A DNA stretch of 64,000 bases from Hypericibacter adhaerens (GCF_008728835.1 NZ_CP042582.1:5129001-5193000); one strand, 5' to 3'; positions 18,534 to 27,262 are shown, counted from the stretch's first letter. Made by a program: numbers and translations. The notes: generated from the sequence alone by a model not told the origin.

Positions 18534-19054
18534 CGCGCGACTCCCGCTCCCGCCGTTTCTTTCTCGCCGGGCGCCTGCAGATACTCCTCCAGGGCGCGAA
18601 GGATGCCCTCATAGCCCGTGCAACGGCAGAGCACACCGCTGATCTCCTCGCGAATCTCGGCGCGGGACAGCGGCTCGCCCCGCTTCTTCAGGCTTGTCGC
18701 CAGCATCAGAAAGCCGGGCGTGCAGAACCCGCATTGGAGAGCGTGATGGCGCTTGAACGCCTGCTGTAGCTCATTGAGCTCGTCGCCGGTCGCAAGCGAC
18801 TCCACCGTCCAGAGGTCGGCCCCATCCAGCTGCACGGCGAGCAGGAGGCACGATTTCACCGCCTGGCCATCGACCAGGATCGTACACATGCCGCACACGC
18901 CTTGCTCGCATCCCACATGAGTTCCGGTCAGCCCCAGCCGATGACGCAGGAAATCGGCCGCATGCATGCGAACGGGCACGCTTTCGCGCACCGCCTCGCC
19001 ATTGATCCGAAGGCCGATCTCCTTTGCATTCGCGCTCAACGCAGTGGTCTCCAT
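18530..19054 (-). CDS. Molybdenum hydroxylase 2Fe-2S subunit (CoxS type)
   Basis: A 174-residue subunit with both iron-sulfur clusters. The plant-ferredoxin-type cluster uses C49, C54, C57 and C69 (CEQGVCGMC). The second uses C108, C111, C143 and C145 (CGFC, CRC). It passes electrons from the molybdenum site to the FAD subunit. It overlaps the large-subunit gene and follows nicX by 45 bases. The FAD subunit is encoded upstream, separated by five genes, an unusual split of the three subunits. Confidence 0.93.
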   Translation of the reverse strand: METTALSANAKEIGLRINGEAVRESVPVRMHAADFLRHRLGLTGTHVGCEQGVCGMCTILVDGQAVKSCLLLAVQLDGADLWTVESLATGDELNELQQAFKRHHALQCGFCTPGFLMLATSLKKRGEPLSRAEIREEISGVLCRCTGYEGILRALEEYLQAPGEKETAGAGVAR

Positions 19055-19099
19055 GTTGCGGCAGGCATCGGACGGGCGTCACAGAGAGAGACGCTCGGG

Positions 19100-20131
19100 T
19101 CAGCGGCGAGAGGCCGGGCGCATCTCTTTGACGACGACATCGCCGTCGATCAGGATCGGCTCGTCGTCGAGGAACAGGCTGCAGCCGCGCATGGGTATGT
19201 CCAGGTGGCAGGGGGTGTCATTGGGGCCGCCCAGCTCGCTGTTCGGCCCGCTCGAGAACAGCACGTTGCCGAAGAACGAGCGCAGCTCCATGCCGATACC
19301 GCCCGGGAACGAGGTCAGCCCGTGCCACTGGGCGCGCTCGTCGAGGCCCCAGCCGATATGCGACACGCCATAGCCCCGCGGATCGCCGAAGGAGTCCATG
19401 TAGGACTTGATCAGCTGCGCATCGAGCCCGCCACGGATGTCCTGGATGACGCCCTTCTCGATCGTGTAGGTGACGGGGTTGGTGACGTAGCTGTTGAAGG
19501 GCAGCAGCACATCGCCCGGCGCCAGCACGATCTGCCCGTCGACGCCGTCATCGGCACCGCCGGTGAAGACGAAGGCCGCCGGCCAATGGTCCCAGCGCCC
19601 GGGCTGATCCGTGTAGCCGTACTCGCTGATGGTGGGGTATTTGCCGATCTTGTAGGTGATGTCGGTGCCCTGGCGGCTGGTGATGCGCATCACGCGCGCC
19701 TTGGAGAGGAGCTCCGCGCCGATCTCCACCCGCTCGCGAAGCTCCTTGGTGGGAAAGAGGCGCGCCAGCAGCGGGGCGGGCTCGATCGCGGTCAGAACCC
19801 GGGTCCCGGCCGCCTGGATCGCCATCTGTTCCTTGCTGAAGAGCAGGAAGATCAGGTCGACGAGCATGTCGGCTCGCTTCAGCACTTCCACCGCCTCGGG
19901 ATTGTCCGCAAGCGGCGTGACGCCGACCGCCCACTGACCGCTGCGGTATCCCGCCATGGGCATCCGCAGGTGATAGGTCTTGGCCCCTAGTTCCTGTGCG
20001 GCATTGAGAAAGGCATCCGCATAGTCGAGACGCTCATGGCCCCGCGACAGGACGGCCACTGTCTCGCCCTCATGGACCCCGCTCAGCTCGAGCTGGGCCC
20101 GGCACATTTGATTGAGGATGCTTTGGTCCAT
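19100..20131 (-). CDS. nicX: 2,5-dihydroxypyridine 5,6-dioxygenase (NicX type)
   Basis: A 343-residue protein that matches Pseudomonas putida NicX closely as I remember it: EYGYTDQPGRWDHWP, YGVSHIGWGLDERAQW, GPNSELGG and PCHLDIPMR. The iron ligands correspond to H258, H309 and D311, with the same spacing as in NicX. NicX opens the ring of 2,5-dihydroxypyridine to N-formylmaleamate. The fold is related to M29 aminopeptidases, so automatic annotation may say leucyl aminopeptidase. It is followed by the nicD gene upstream in the operon by 33 bases. Confidence 0.92.
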   Translation of the reverse strand: MDQSILNQMCRAQLELSGVHEGETVAVLSRGHERLDYADAFLNAAQELGAKTYHLRMPMAGYRSGQWAVGVTPLADNPEAVEVLKRADMLVDLIFLLFSKEQMAIQAAGTRVLTAIEPAPLLARLFPTKELRERVEIGAELLSKARVMRITSRQGTDITYKIGKYPTISEYGYTDQPGRWDHWPAAFVFTGGADDGVDGQIVLAPGDVLLPFNSYVTNPVTYTIEKGVIQDIRGGLDAQLIKSYMDSFGDPRGYGVSHIGWGLDERAQWHGLTSFPGGIGMELRSFFGNVLFSSGPNSELGGPNDTPCHLDIPMRGCSLFLDDEPILIDGDVVVKEMRPASRR

Positions 20132-20164
20132 GGCGGTCTCTTTTTCCCTTGTCGTGATTGCGTC

Positions 20165-20986
20165 TCAACCGCGCTTCGCGGCGATCAACGGCCGCAGAAC
20201 GTCGAAGAAGCCGGAGAAATTGTCCCAGGGCACCATGTGGCCCGCATCGGGAACGCGGATGATGGGGATCGACGGGTTGGCGGCCGCGAGATCGGCCGCC
20301 GCCTGGGGCGGGACCACAGGACTGTCGCCGCCGCGGATCAGGGCGGCGGGGCGCGTGATCTGCCGCCAATACTCGAAGAAGTCCTCCCGCTCGAAGCCCT
20401 CATGGGTCTCCAGCACCGCAGCCTCGTCGCAGGAAGCGAGGACCTCGGCGCGCAGCTGCAGCTCCCGCTCGGGCCATTTGGGGTAGAAGCGCCGCACCTC
20501 CTCGACAGTCGTTCCCCGCTTGGCCTCGCGGAGCTGCGTGAGGAAGGCCTCACGGCTGGTCGGATAAGGGCCGCGCCCGGGTCCGGATGTGGGCGGGTCC
20601 ACCAGGATCAGAGGCCCGTGAGGATTGGGCCCATGCAGCACCGCGTAAGCGGCAGCGATGCGCGCGCCCAGTGAATGGCCGAGAACGATCGGCTGTCTCA
20701 GCCCCAACGCCCCGACGAGGCCCGCGACATCGGCTGCGAAATCGGCGAGCCGGTAGGATCCCGCCGGCGGAACGTCGGTGGCGCCCCGCCCTCGAAGATC
20801 CGGGACGACGACGCGCAAGCCCAGATCGGAGATCGGCTTGGCGACGAAGTCCGCCGTCGCGGCCGGGCTGGTGATCCCGGGCAGGATCAGGACCTCGCCC
20901 CGATCGCCGCCGGCATATTCCAGCAGATGATGCTGCAAGCCGTTCGCCCGAACCTTGATCGAGCGGCCCGAGATCGCGACGCTCAT
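20165..20986 (-). CDS. nicD: N-formylmaleamate deformylase (NicD type)
   Basis: A 273-residue alpha/beta hydrolase. NicD hallmarks are ILPGITSPA, the nucleophile elbow GHSLGAR with Ser105, LVDPPTSGPGRGPYP and the terminal VPDAGHMVPWDNF carrying the catalytic His. The enzyme releases formate from N-formylmaleamate, giving maleamate. The start ATG overlaps the nicE stop (ATGA). The NicX neighbour supports the substrate. Confidence 0.9.
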   Translation of the reverse strand: MSVAISGRSIKVRANGLQHHLLEYAGGDRGEVLILPGITSPAATADFVAKPISDLGLRVVVPDLRGRGATDVPPAGSYRLADFAADVAGLVGALGLRQPIVLGHSLGARIAAAYAVLHGPNPHGPLILVDPPTSGPGRGPYPTSREAFLTQLREAKRGTTVEEVRRFYPKWPERELQLRAEVLASCDEAAVLETHEGFEREDFFEYWRQITRPAALIRGGDSPVVPPQAAADLAAANPSIPIIRVPDAGHMVPWDNFSGFFDVLRPLIAAKRG

Positions 20987-21750
20987 GCTGTCGCCCTCCG
21001 CGCAGGCGGAAGCGAGCCGAGCGCGGCCCCTGCCTCGGGCAACGCCGGTTCCAGCCCGAGAGCCAGCAAGATCTCCCGCGTCGTCGCGGTGGCCGCGGTG
21101 ACGACCGGTAATCCGGTCTGATCCTGCACCGGCTGGACCGCGGGAAGGGACGGCATCTGCACGCAGGCGCTCAGCACGATGCCATCGACGGCGGCGAGCT
21201 TCAGCCGCGCGACATAGCCGGGAAGCGCTGCCGGATCCAGACGCCCGACCAGGAGATTGTCGGCCACCGAGAGGCTGATGCTGTCGGCGACCGTGATGCC
21301 GGACTTCTCCAGATAATCGATGACGAGCTTGGTCAGCGGCGGCATATAGGGGGCGACGACCGCCACGCGCTTCAGGCCGAGCTGGCCCAGCGTCCGCACC
21401 AGGGCGCCAGCGCTGCTCACGACCGGCGTCCGCTTGGCGCTCGCCTCGAGCGCGATGTCGCCCAGGCGCTTCTCGATGGCGATATGAGCGCCTGCCCCGC
21501 GCGACATCAGGGCCACGAGACAGGCATAGGCGATGACATCGACCCGCGCATCGGCGACCTCCGCTGCGCAACGCTCCCCGTCATTGACCATGGCGGCCAG
21601 CGATTCGACATCGACGGTATGCAGGCGCGCCCGGCTGGAATGGAAGGTCCATCCCGTGCCATGCCGCTCCGCATGGCGGCGCAGCATCTCGGGGATCTCC
21701 GTTTCCATGGTCACGTTGGAGCTGGGAACGATCAATCCGATCCGCTTCAT
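20983..21750 (-). CDS. nicE: Maleate cis-trans isomerase (NicE/MaiA type)
   Basis: A 255-residue Asp/Glu-racemase-fold enzyme. It starts KRIGLIVPSSNVTMETEIP, the family N-terminus, and has the two catalytic cysteines, C77 in AYACLVA and C196 in LSACVQMPS. It converts maleate to fumarate, the last step of the maleamate pathway. The start at 21750 is placed by homology because the open frame runs further upstream. It overlaps nicD by four bases. Confidence 0.92.
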   Translation of the reverse strand: MKRIGLIVPSSNVTMETEIPEMLRRHAERHGTGWTFHSSRARLHTVDVESLAAMVNDGERCAAEVADARVDVIAYACLVALMSRGAGAHIAIEKRLGDIALEASAKRTPVVSSAGALVRTLGQLGLKRVAVVAPYMPPLTKLVIDYLEKSGITVADSISLSVADNLLVGRLDPAALPGYVARLKLAAVDGIVLSACVQMPSLPAVQPVQDQTGLPVVTAATATTREILLALGLEPALPEAGAALGSLPPARRATA

Positions 21751-21793
21751 CTCGATCACCGGTCCTGTCGGTTGCGGGCGGGCCAGGAGCACA

Positions 21794-22447
21794 TCAATGC
21801 GCCCCGAGCCGCCATAGAATGACCAATCCCACCACGGTCGCGGCGCCGCTGAGGAGCGCCGCAACCTTGACCCAGGGATCGCGTTCCGGCGCGATCCGTA
21901 CCGGAGCGCCGACCTCCTCCCCGCGGCGGGTCGCGTCCCGCGCCATCGCCTCGGCCGCGGGTGGCGGCGGGACGACGGCACCGTTCACGGGTGGCGCGGC
22001 ATTGCCCGAGAGAACCCTCTCCAGATTCTTCGCAAACTCGGCCGTCACCTTCTCGGCCTGCTTCGCGATCACCTTCTGCCCGACGCTGCCGAGCACGCCG
22101 GCAAAAGCCGCTTCGCCTTCCACCACCACCTGCGTCCCGTCTCCCACGGCATTCAGGAGCACGGTGTTCGTGGCGCGGAAGTTGCCGACGGCGCCTCGCA
22201 CCGCCTTGCCCGTGGAGGTGAACTGGATCTTCTGCTCGCGCACGCGCTCGACGATCTGCACCCGGGCCTCGAACGTCGCCGCCATCGGGCCGAGCCTCTG
22301 GGTGGCGAGAACGGTAAGGTTGTCGTCGTCCAGGAGCGCGACCTTCTCGACGCCGGGGATGCATTCCGCGACGCGCGCGGGCTGCTCGAAGAACCCCCAC
22401 AGCGTCGCCACTCCTTCGGCCACGTGGAATTCCTGGCGAAACTTCAC
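21794..22447 (-). CDS. Separate SRPBCC (CoxG-like) component with C-terminal membrane anchor
   Basis: A 217-residue protein. Residues 1 to about 150 form a CoxG/SRPBCC domain (MKFRQEFHVAEGVATLWGFF, CIPGVEKV, GAVGNFRATNTV). A proline-rich linker follows, and residues about 195-214 are a single transmembrane helix ending in RLGAH. In CO dehydrogenase CoxG anchors the complex to the membrane; in some N-heterocycle hydroxylases such a domain is fused to the large subunit. Here it is a stand-alone gene between the isomerase and FAD-subunit genes, matching the published description of a four-component 3-hydroxypyridine dehydrogenase as I recall it. Confidence 0.88.
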   Translation of the reverse strand: MKFRQEFHVAEGVATLWGFFEQPARVAECIPGVEKVALLDDDNLTVLATQRLGPMAATFEARVQIVERVREQKIQFTSTGKAVRGAVGNFRATNTVLLNAVGDGTQVVVEGEAAFAGVLGSVGQKVIAKQAEKVTAEFAKNLERVLSGNAAPPVNGAVVPPPPAAEAMARDATRRGEEVGAPVRIAPERDPWVKVAALLSGAATVVGLVILWRLGAH

Positions 22448-22471
22448 CTGATACCTCTCCGGATTGAGACG

Positions 22472-23335
22472 TCAGCCCTGCGCGGAGGCGCGCAGATCCT
22501 GCAGCGCTCTCCTGACATAGATGGGCGCGAGGTGCCTTCGATATTCCGCCGACGCCCGGATATCGCTCGATGGATCGATGACGGCGAGCGCTGCCTCGCC
22601 CGCAGCCGAGATGTCCCGATCCGTCAGGGGGCTGCCTTCCAGACAGGCGGCGGCCTCGGCGGCGAGAACGGGCGTGTCATTGAGGCCGCCGAGGCCCAGC
22701 CGGATGTCCCGCCATCGGCCGTCCGACGAGAGGTTTCCGGTGGCGGCCACCGACAGCACCGCGAAGTCGTTGTGGCGCCGGCAAAGCTCGCGGAACGCGA
22801 AATGTCGCGGATGCTTCGGGAACACGACCTCCGTGAGCAGCTCGTCGGCCTCCAGCGCGGCCGCATAAGGCCCGCTGTAGAAGGCCGTCATCGGTATCTC
22901 GCGCAAGCCACCGCGGCCGGCCACCCTGACCCTGGCCCCAAGCACCAGGCAGCCCAGCGGCATCTCGCCCGTCGGATCTCCCTGCACCAGGCTGCCGCCG
23001 ATCGTTCCGCGGTTGCGAACCTGCCGATCGCCGACGAAACGCACCATGCGCGCCAGCAGCGGAAGCCGCTCGGCCACCAGCGTCGATCTCTCCAGCGTCA
23101 CATAGCGGACCATTGCGCCGACCACGGTCTCCTCGCCGTTCGGCTGCACGCGATCCAGCCCCGCAAGCCCGTTGATGTCGATCAGGGCGGAAGGTCGCCA
23201 GAGCCGCATGTTGAGCATGGGCATGAGGCTCTGGCCGCCGGCGAGGATTCGCGCACCGCCCTCATGCTCCGCCAGGAAGCCCACCGCTTCGTCGATCGAG
23301 CCGGCCGCGTGATAGATGAAATCGGCCGCCTTCAC
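22472..23335 (-). CDS. Molybdenum hydroxylase FAD subunit (CoxM type)
   Basis: A 287-residue FAD-binding subunit with the two flavin motifs AGGQSLMPML (32-41) and NRGTIGGSLVQGDP (near 110). It starts with GTG at 23335, overlapping the stop of the upstream ATP-grasp gene (GTGA). It takes electrons from the 2Fe-2S subunit and passes them on, in CoxG-anchored enzymes to the quinone pool. Its separation from the other two core subunits by five genes is unusual, but all are in the same operon. Confidence 0.92.
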   Translation of the reverse strand: MKAADFIYHAAGSIDEAVGFLAEHEGGARILAGGQSLMPMLNMRLWRPSALIDINGLAGLDRVQPNGEETVVGAMVRYVTLERSTLVAERLPLLARMVRFVGDRQVRNRGTIGGSLVQGDPTGEMPLGCLVLGARVRVAGRGGLREIPMTAFYSGPYAAALEADELLTEVVFPKHPRHFAFRELCRRHNDFAVLSVAATGNLSSDGRWRDIRLGLGGLNDTPVLAAEAAACLEGSPLTDRDISAAGEAALAVIDPSSDIRASAEYRRHLAPIYVRRALQDLRASAQG

Positions 23336-24414
23336 CGCGTTCCCCCCATCGTCCGGACTCCCGACAATCGGGCGAGAACATGCTCGACGGGAGACTTCGC
23401 GGCCGTGACGAGCCCCGGCGCCGCCCGCCGGCTCCAGACCGTCTCGGGCCGGACCTGCAGGATCTTCACCTCGTCCCGCTCGCTGACGGCCCATTCGATG
23501 TCCTGCGGCGCACCGCGGCGCTGCTCGATGCGCTTGGCCAGCGCCGCCAGCTCCAGGACATGCTTGTCGGCGATGCAGACGGCCTCCTGTCTTTCCGGCT
23601 CGATCGCCGTAAGGCCGACGGCGCCCGCTTCCGGGTCGAAGCGGTACTCCTGAGTCTGGAGGGCGGGCTTTCGCTTGACGATCTCGAAGGTCACCTTGTC
23701 GATGGTGAACTGGGTGGGCGTGATGTCGCCCTTGACCACGCCTTCGCCCAGTCCCCAGCAGGCTTCGAGCACGATCTTGGACCTGTCGCCATTGATCGGG
23801 TCGAGCGTGAACATCACGCCGGCCGCGCGTGCCGGCACCATCTGCTGGATCCCGACGCAGATGCCGAAATCCCGGGTCGTGACGACGGCATTGCCGTCCT
23901 GACGGTAGGACAGCACGGCCTCTCCGAACATGCTCGCCCAGCAGGACCGCATATGGCGAAGCAGCGAATCGGCGCCGCAGATCCACAGATAGGTGTCGTA
24001 CTGGCCGGCGAAGCTGGCACCCGCCAGGTCTTCGGATTCGCCGCTCGAGCGCACCGCGACCGGCACCGAGGCCATGCCCGTCCTTTGCTCCAGCAGAGCG
24101 TAGTTCTCACGCACCTCCCCTTCGAGGTCGGGCGGCAGGGGCGCCGAGGCGATGGCGCCGAGAAGCGTTGCCGTCTCGTTCTTGATCTGCGACAGAGCCA
24201 GCTTGGGCGCCGTCTCGCGCACTCGCCGGGCCTCGTTCACCAGGCCAGCATGATCCATGAAGCGCCGGTAGGCGGCAGTGGTGATCCCGAACCCCGATGG
24301 CACGGCAAATCCGCCGGCCGTCATCTCGGCCAGGCTGGAGAACTTGCCGCCGAGGATCGGATTGCCGGGCGCCGTCTCGTGATCCAGCCACAGAATGAAC
24401 GGGATCCCGTTCAT
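23332..24414 (-). CDS. PEP-synthase N-terminal (ATP-binding) protein, phenylphosphate-synthase subunit-2-like
   Basis: A 360-residue protein that is only the ATP-grasp half of PEP synthase/PPDK: GGKFSSLAEM, VPSGFGITTAAY, VRSSGESEDLAGASFAGQYDT, MFTLDPINGD, EACWGLGEGVV and DIEWAV. It lacks the phosphohistidine and PEP-binding domains. Those lie in the upstream gene, whose stop overlaps this start (ATGA). A 40-kDa ATP-binding part plus a 70-kDa His-domain part is the architecture of phenylphosphate synthase, which phosphorylates phenol with ATP, forming AMP and phosphate. Here the acceptor could be a hydroxypyridine. Function is inferred; sequence family is firm. Confidence 0.85.
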   Translation of the reverse strand: MNGIPFILWLDHETAPGNPILGGKFSSLAEMTAGGFAVPSGFGITTAAYRRFMDHAGLVNEARRVRETAPKLALSQIKNETATLLGAIASAPLPPDLEGEVRENYALLEQRTGMASVPVAVRSSGESEDLAGASFAGQYDTYLWICGADSLLRHMRSCWASMFGEAVLSYRQDGNAVVTTRDFGICVGIQQMVPARAAGVMFTLDPINGDRSKIVLEACWGLGEGVVKGDITPTQFTIDKVTFEIVKRKPALQTQEYRFDPEAGAVGLTAIEPERQEAVCIADKHVLELAALAKRIEQRRGAPQDIEWAVSERDEVKILQVRPETVWSRRAAPGLVTAAKSPVEHVLARLSGVRTMGGTR

Positions 24415-26300
24415 CGGCCCACCCTCTCGACGACGGATACGATGCCCTTGTTGCCGTCGACCTCGATCAGATCGCCGGTACGAATGGTCGTGGTCGCGTA
24501 GCCGACGCCGACGACAGCCGGCAGACCATACTCGCGCGAGATGATCGCGGTATGGGCCATCATGCCGCCCACATCGGAGACCGCCGCCGAGATATGCGGA
24601 AACACCGGCGCCCAGCTGGGAGCGGTGATGCGGCAGACCAGGATCTCCCCCTCCTGGACCTCGTAAAGCTGCTCGGAGTCGGTGATGACGCGGGCGCGCG
24701 CCGTGACCTTGCCCGCCGACGCGGCCACGCCGCGCAGCTGATTTCCGCCGGCGGATGGATCCACCCCGAGCCATTCCTGGACGGTCTCCTGGGTGATTCC
24801 CCAGAGCATGATCGTCAAGGGCTCGGTGATCGATTCGGGCGGCGCGCCCAGGGCCGGCGGCGGCGACCATTTCGACAGCGCATCGCGGATCTTGCGGCGC
24901 CGGGCGACGATCGGACGCCAATAGATCTCGCCGCGCGATTGCGAGCCCGTGCCCCATCCGATCAGCAGATCGTAGAGCGCATCGTAGAGCTCGTGGCGAT
25001 GCAGATAGAAGACGTCCTCGCGGTCGTCGAAGAAGTTGTGCGCGACGAACACGTCGCCCAGCTCGCGGACCTTCGACCAGAAGATCGAGTGGTGCCAGTG
25101 CTCGACGTAGAAATTGTGGTCCTCGACGAAGGGGAACACCTTGCGCGTGAGCTGGACCAGCCCGTCGAACGCTTCCCGGTCCTGATCCGTGGGGAGCAGC
25201 GCGCGATACTCCTCGGTTACCCTGGCGCGCCGCTCGAGGATGGCGGCCAGAGGACGTCGGATCTCCTCGCCGCGGCGCAGCGCCTCGATATAGCCCCGCA
25301 TCGCCATGAGCGGCAGGCGCAGGTCGTTGATCCAGACCGGATCCGAGTGGGTGTAGCCGACGCCGGTCGAGAACCAGAACCAGGGATCCTTCGCGGCATC
25401 GAAGGCAGCGAGCCAGCGGCTTCCGCCTGCGGCCTTCTTCATGGCGGCCAGCATGTCCTCGGGTTGCGGGTGATCGAGGAGGATATCGGCGACTTTGAGC
25501 TCGACCGCCAGCTCGGCCAGGCGCCGCAGCTCGTCGTCGGGCCGGAACAACAGGATGTCGATCCCCGACACCATGTTGGTGATGGTCTGATCGGTGATGC
25601 CCGGAAACGCCTGCTGGCAGAACTCGCGGAAGGTCAGATAGGCACCATAGCCGAGATTGAGCATCTCGAAATGGTACGAGCCCATCTCGAAGAGGTTCTC
25701 GATCAGCCGGTTGTATTTGGTCAGCAGGTCATAGGAGGAATAGACGCCGCGATGCGTGAAGACGCTTTCTTCAGGCTCGATCTCCGGCAGGGGGCGGAAC
25801 TCGATCGCCTTCAGGCGATGGATGCAATCCTTGGCCTTCTCGATCCATTCGCCATAGATCGCGTCCCAGTTCTCGAAATAGTGGCCGGCACGGCGTGCGA
25901 AATGCTCCTGCCGCTCGGCGATCTTCTTCGGGTCGGTGACCCCGTTGGGGCTGATATAGAGATAGCCGTTGATGATGCGATGATCGATGCCCAAGGCCAG
26001 AGGGATTGGCCAGACCCGGCTTGCCATCTGGCTCGCCGCCACCCACCAGTTCTCCGTCATGATGGTGTCGAAGGGGCAGATGGGCTTCGGATTGTGCATC
26101 CCGTCGAAGAACCAGAACTTGCCCTCTTCCAGCTGCCGGCGTTCCGGGCTGATCAGCGCATAATAGGGATAGAGCTCCTCCCAACCCTCGGCACCTTCGG
26201 GGGTCCGCAGGTCGAACGGGCTTGCAAATCGCTTGTTCGACGAAGGCTCGGCTGCGCGCGCGTCCCGCCGCACCGAATTGCTTCTGGCCGTCTCGTTCAT
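24411..26300 (-). CDS. PEP-utilising phosphohistidine-domain protein, phenylphosphate-synthase subunit-1-like
   Basis: A 629-residue protein. The C-terminal ~100 residues are the mobile phosphohistidine domain of PEP synthase: VCRITAPSWAPVFPHISAAV, then GGMMAHTAIISREYGLPAVVG with the likely phosphorylated His583. The first ~500 residues are a large helical region without motifs I can name, presumably for acceptor binding. No PEP-binding TIM barrel is present. A strong GGGGAGGAAG site places the start at 26300; the upstream ATG 27 bases earlier has none. Size and His position resemble the 70-kDa phenylphosphate synthase subunit. It overlaps the ATP-grasp gene, so the two probably form one enzyme. 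Confidence 0.82.
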   Translation of the reverse strand: MNETARSNSVRRDARAAEPSSNKRFASPFDLRTPEGAEGWEELYPYYALISPERRQLEEGKFWFFDGMHNPKPICPFDTIMTENWWVAASQMASRVWPIPLALGIDHRIINGYLYISPNGVTDPKKIAERQEHFARRAGHYFENWDAIYGEWIEKAKDCIHRLKAIEFRPLPEIEPEESVFTHRGVYSSYDLLTKYNRLIENLFEMGSYHFEMLNLGYGAYLTFREFCQQAFPGITDQTITNMVSGIDILLFRPDDELRRLAELAVELKVADILLDHPQPEDMLAAMKKAAGGSRWLAAFDAAKDPWFWFSTGVGYTHSDPVWINDLRLPLMAMRGYIEALRRGEEIRRPLAAILERRARVTEEYRALLPTDQDREAFDGLVQLTRKVFPFVEDHNFYVEHWHHSIFWSKVRELGDVFVAHNFFDDREDVFYLHRHELYDALYDLLIGWGTGSQSRGEIYWRPIVARRRKIRDALSKWSPPPALGAPPESITEPLTIMLWGITQETVQEWLGVDPSAGGNQLRGVAASAGKVTARARVITDSEQLYEVQEGEILVCRITAPSWAPVFPHISAAVSDVGGMMAHTAIISREYGLPAVVGVGYATTTIRTGDLIEVDGNKGIVSVVERVGR

Positions 26301-26360
26301 GCTTCCTCCCCTTTTTTGCCCATTCATTCGTTTGCAGGGACGCTTCGGTCCCCTTGGCTC

Positions 26361-27008
26361 TTATCGCAGCAGCCCTTGGACGGTCTCGATGTAGCCCAGC
26401 ACCTCGTCGAGCGAGATCACATCCGCATATTTCTGGCCCATGTCGAACAGGTTCGCCTGATGGGGGGCGCTCGCCCGATCCGCCACGCATTCTTCCGGAA
26501 CGAGGACGTCATAGCCGTGCTGCACGGCATCGACGACGCTGGCCCGGACGCAACCGCTCGTCGTGGCGCCGGTCACGATGAGCGTGTCCGCGCGCCATGA
26601 CGCCACGAGGCCGGCGAGATTCGTGCCAAAGAAGGCCGAGGCGCCCGCCTTCACCAGCAACGGCTCTTCCACCCGCCTGCCCAGGCGCTCGTCGATCTCG
26701 ATCAGCCGGGTGCCATGACGCAGCGCGGCCATGCCGGGCGCCTTGCGCAGCCACGCCAGGGCGCGGGCCTGGCCCTCGTCATAGCCGATCGTCGTGAAGA
26801 CGATGGGAACCGAGCGCTTGCGGCCGGCATCGAGCAGCCGGCGGGTCGCGACGACCTGCGCCGTCATGTCGGCGGCCGTCGGATAGGACGTGTCGGTGAA
26901 GCCGTAGCTGAAGTCGACGACCAGGATCGCAGGTCGCGGGCCGCGGGATACCCGCCGTCCGAAGCCGGCCGTCTCGTAAATCCGACTCGTCGCCTGCGAA
27001 GCCATCAT
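26361..27008 (-). CDS. nicF: Maleamate amidohydrolase (NicF type, isochorismatase family)
   Basis: A 215-residue cysteine hydrolase. The triad is D32 (VVDFSYGF), K120 (VKAGASAF) and C153 (GATTSGCVRASVVDA). NicF converts maleamate to maleate and ammonia. A GGAAGG site precedes two adjacent ATGs at 27008 and 27005; spacing slightly favours the second, and I keep the longer. It is the first gene of the minus-strand operon, directly behind the promoter and operator at 27055-27089. Confidence 0.88.
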   Translation of the reverse strand: MMASQATSRIYETAGFGRRVSRGPRPAILVVDFSYGFTDTSYPTAADMTAQVVATRRLLDAGRKRSVPIVFTTIGYDEGQARALAWLRKAPGMAALRHGTRLIEIDERLGRRVEEPLLVKAGASAFFGTNLAGLVASWRADTLIVTGATTSGCVRASVVDAVQHGYDVLVPEECVADRASAPHQANLFDMGQKYADVISLDEVLGYIETVQGLLR

Positions 27009-27054
27009 GCCTTCCCTGCTCGACACGAGAAGCCTTGCCCGGATGCCGCCCCGT

Positions 27055-27083
27055 GTAATAGGATATTCAGGATGGTATACCAA
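27055..27083 (-). promoter_or_regulatory. Probable promoter of the hydroxypyridine operon
   Basis: On the minus strand TTGGTA (27083-27078) and TATTAC (27060-27055) are separated by 17 bases, 46 bases ahead of nicF. Its -35 lies inside the palindrome at 27073-27089, a typical layout for repression. Confidence 0.55.
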
Positions 27084-27089
27084 TATACC
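27073..27089. promoter_or_regulatory. Palindromic operator, likely for the GntR regulator
   Basis: TGGTATACCA (27073-27082) is a perfect 10-base palindrome, and GGTATA (27074-27079) is also repeated inverted as TATACC (27084-27089). Operators of FadR/VanR-type GntR proteins are commonly palindromes of the GTATAC type. It lies between the divergent nicF and Amt-like genes and overlaps the nicF -35 element. The gene at 28783 encodes a matching regulator. Confidence 0.6.
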
Positions 27090-27262
27090 GGTGGTCGCAA
27101 GTTTCGATTCCAGAAAAGGGACGACCGGTTCATCGGGGGAAATCCGCCATGGCTCTGTCGGCCGTGAACCGCAGAGGACGCATCGCTGCAAGGCGGTGAC
27201 GCAAGGCTGCGGCGAAAGCCGGCCAGGCGGCAAAGAACCAGCATAACGAAGGGAGGATCGCC

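Noticed and set aside
19100-20131. Annotation as an M29 leucyl aminopeptidase
   Set aside because: The fold is related, but the residues around H258, H309 and D311 and the neighbouring nicD, nicE and nicF genes fit NicX much better.
23332-26300. A PEP synthase broken by a frameshift
   Set aside because: The order is reversed (His-domain gene first, ATP-grasp gene second), the genes overlap cleanly by ATGA, and the PEP-binding domain is absent, so this is a real two-gene enzyme, not a damaged one.
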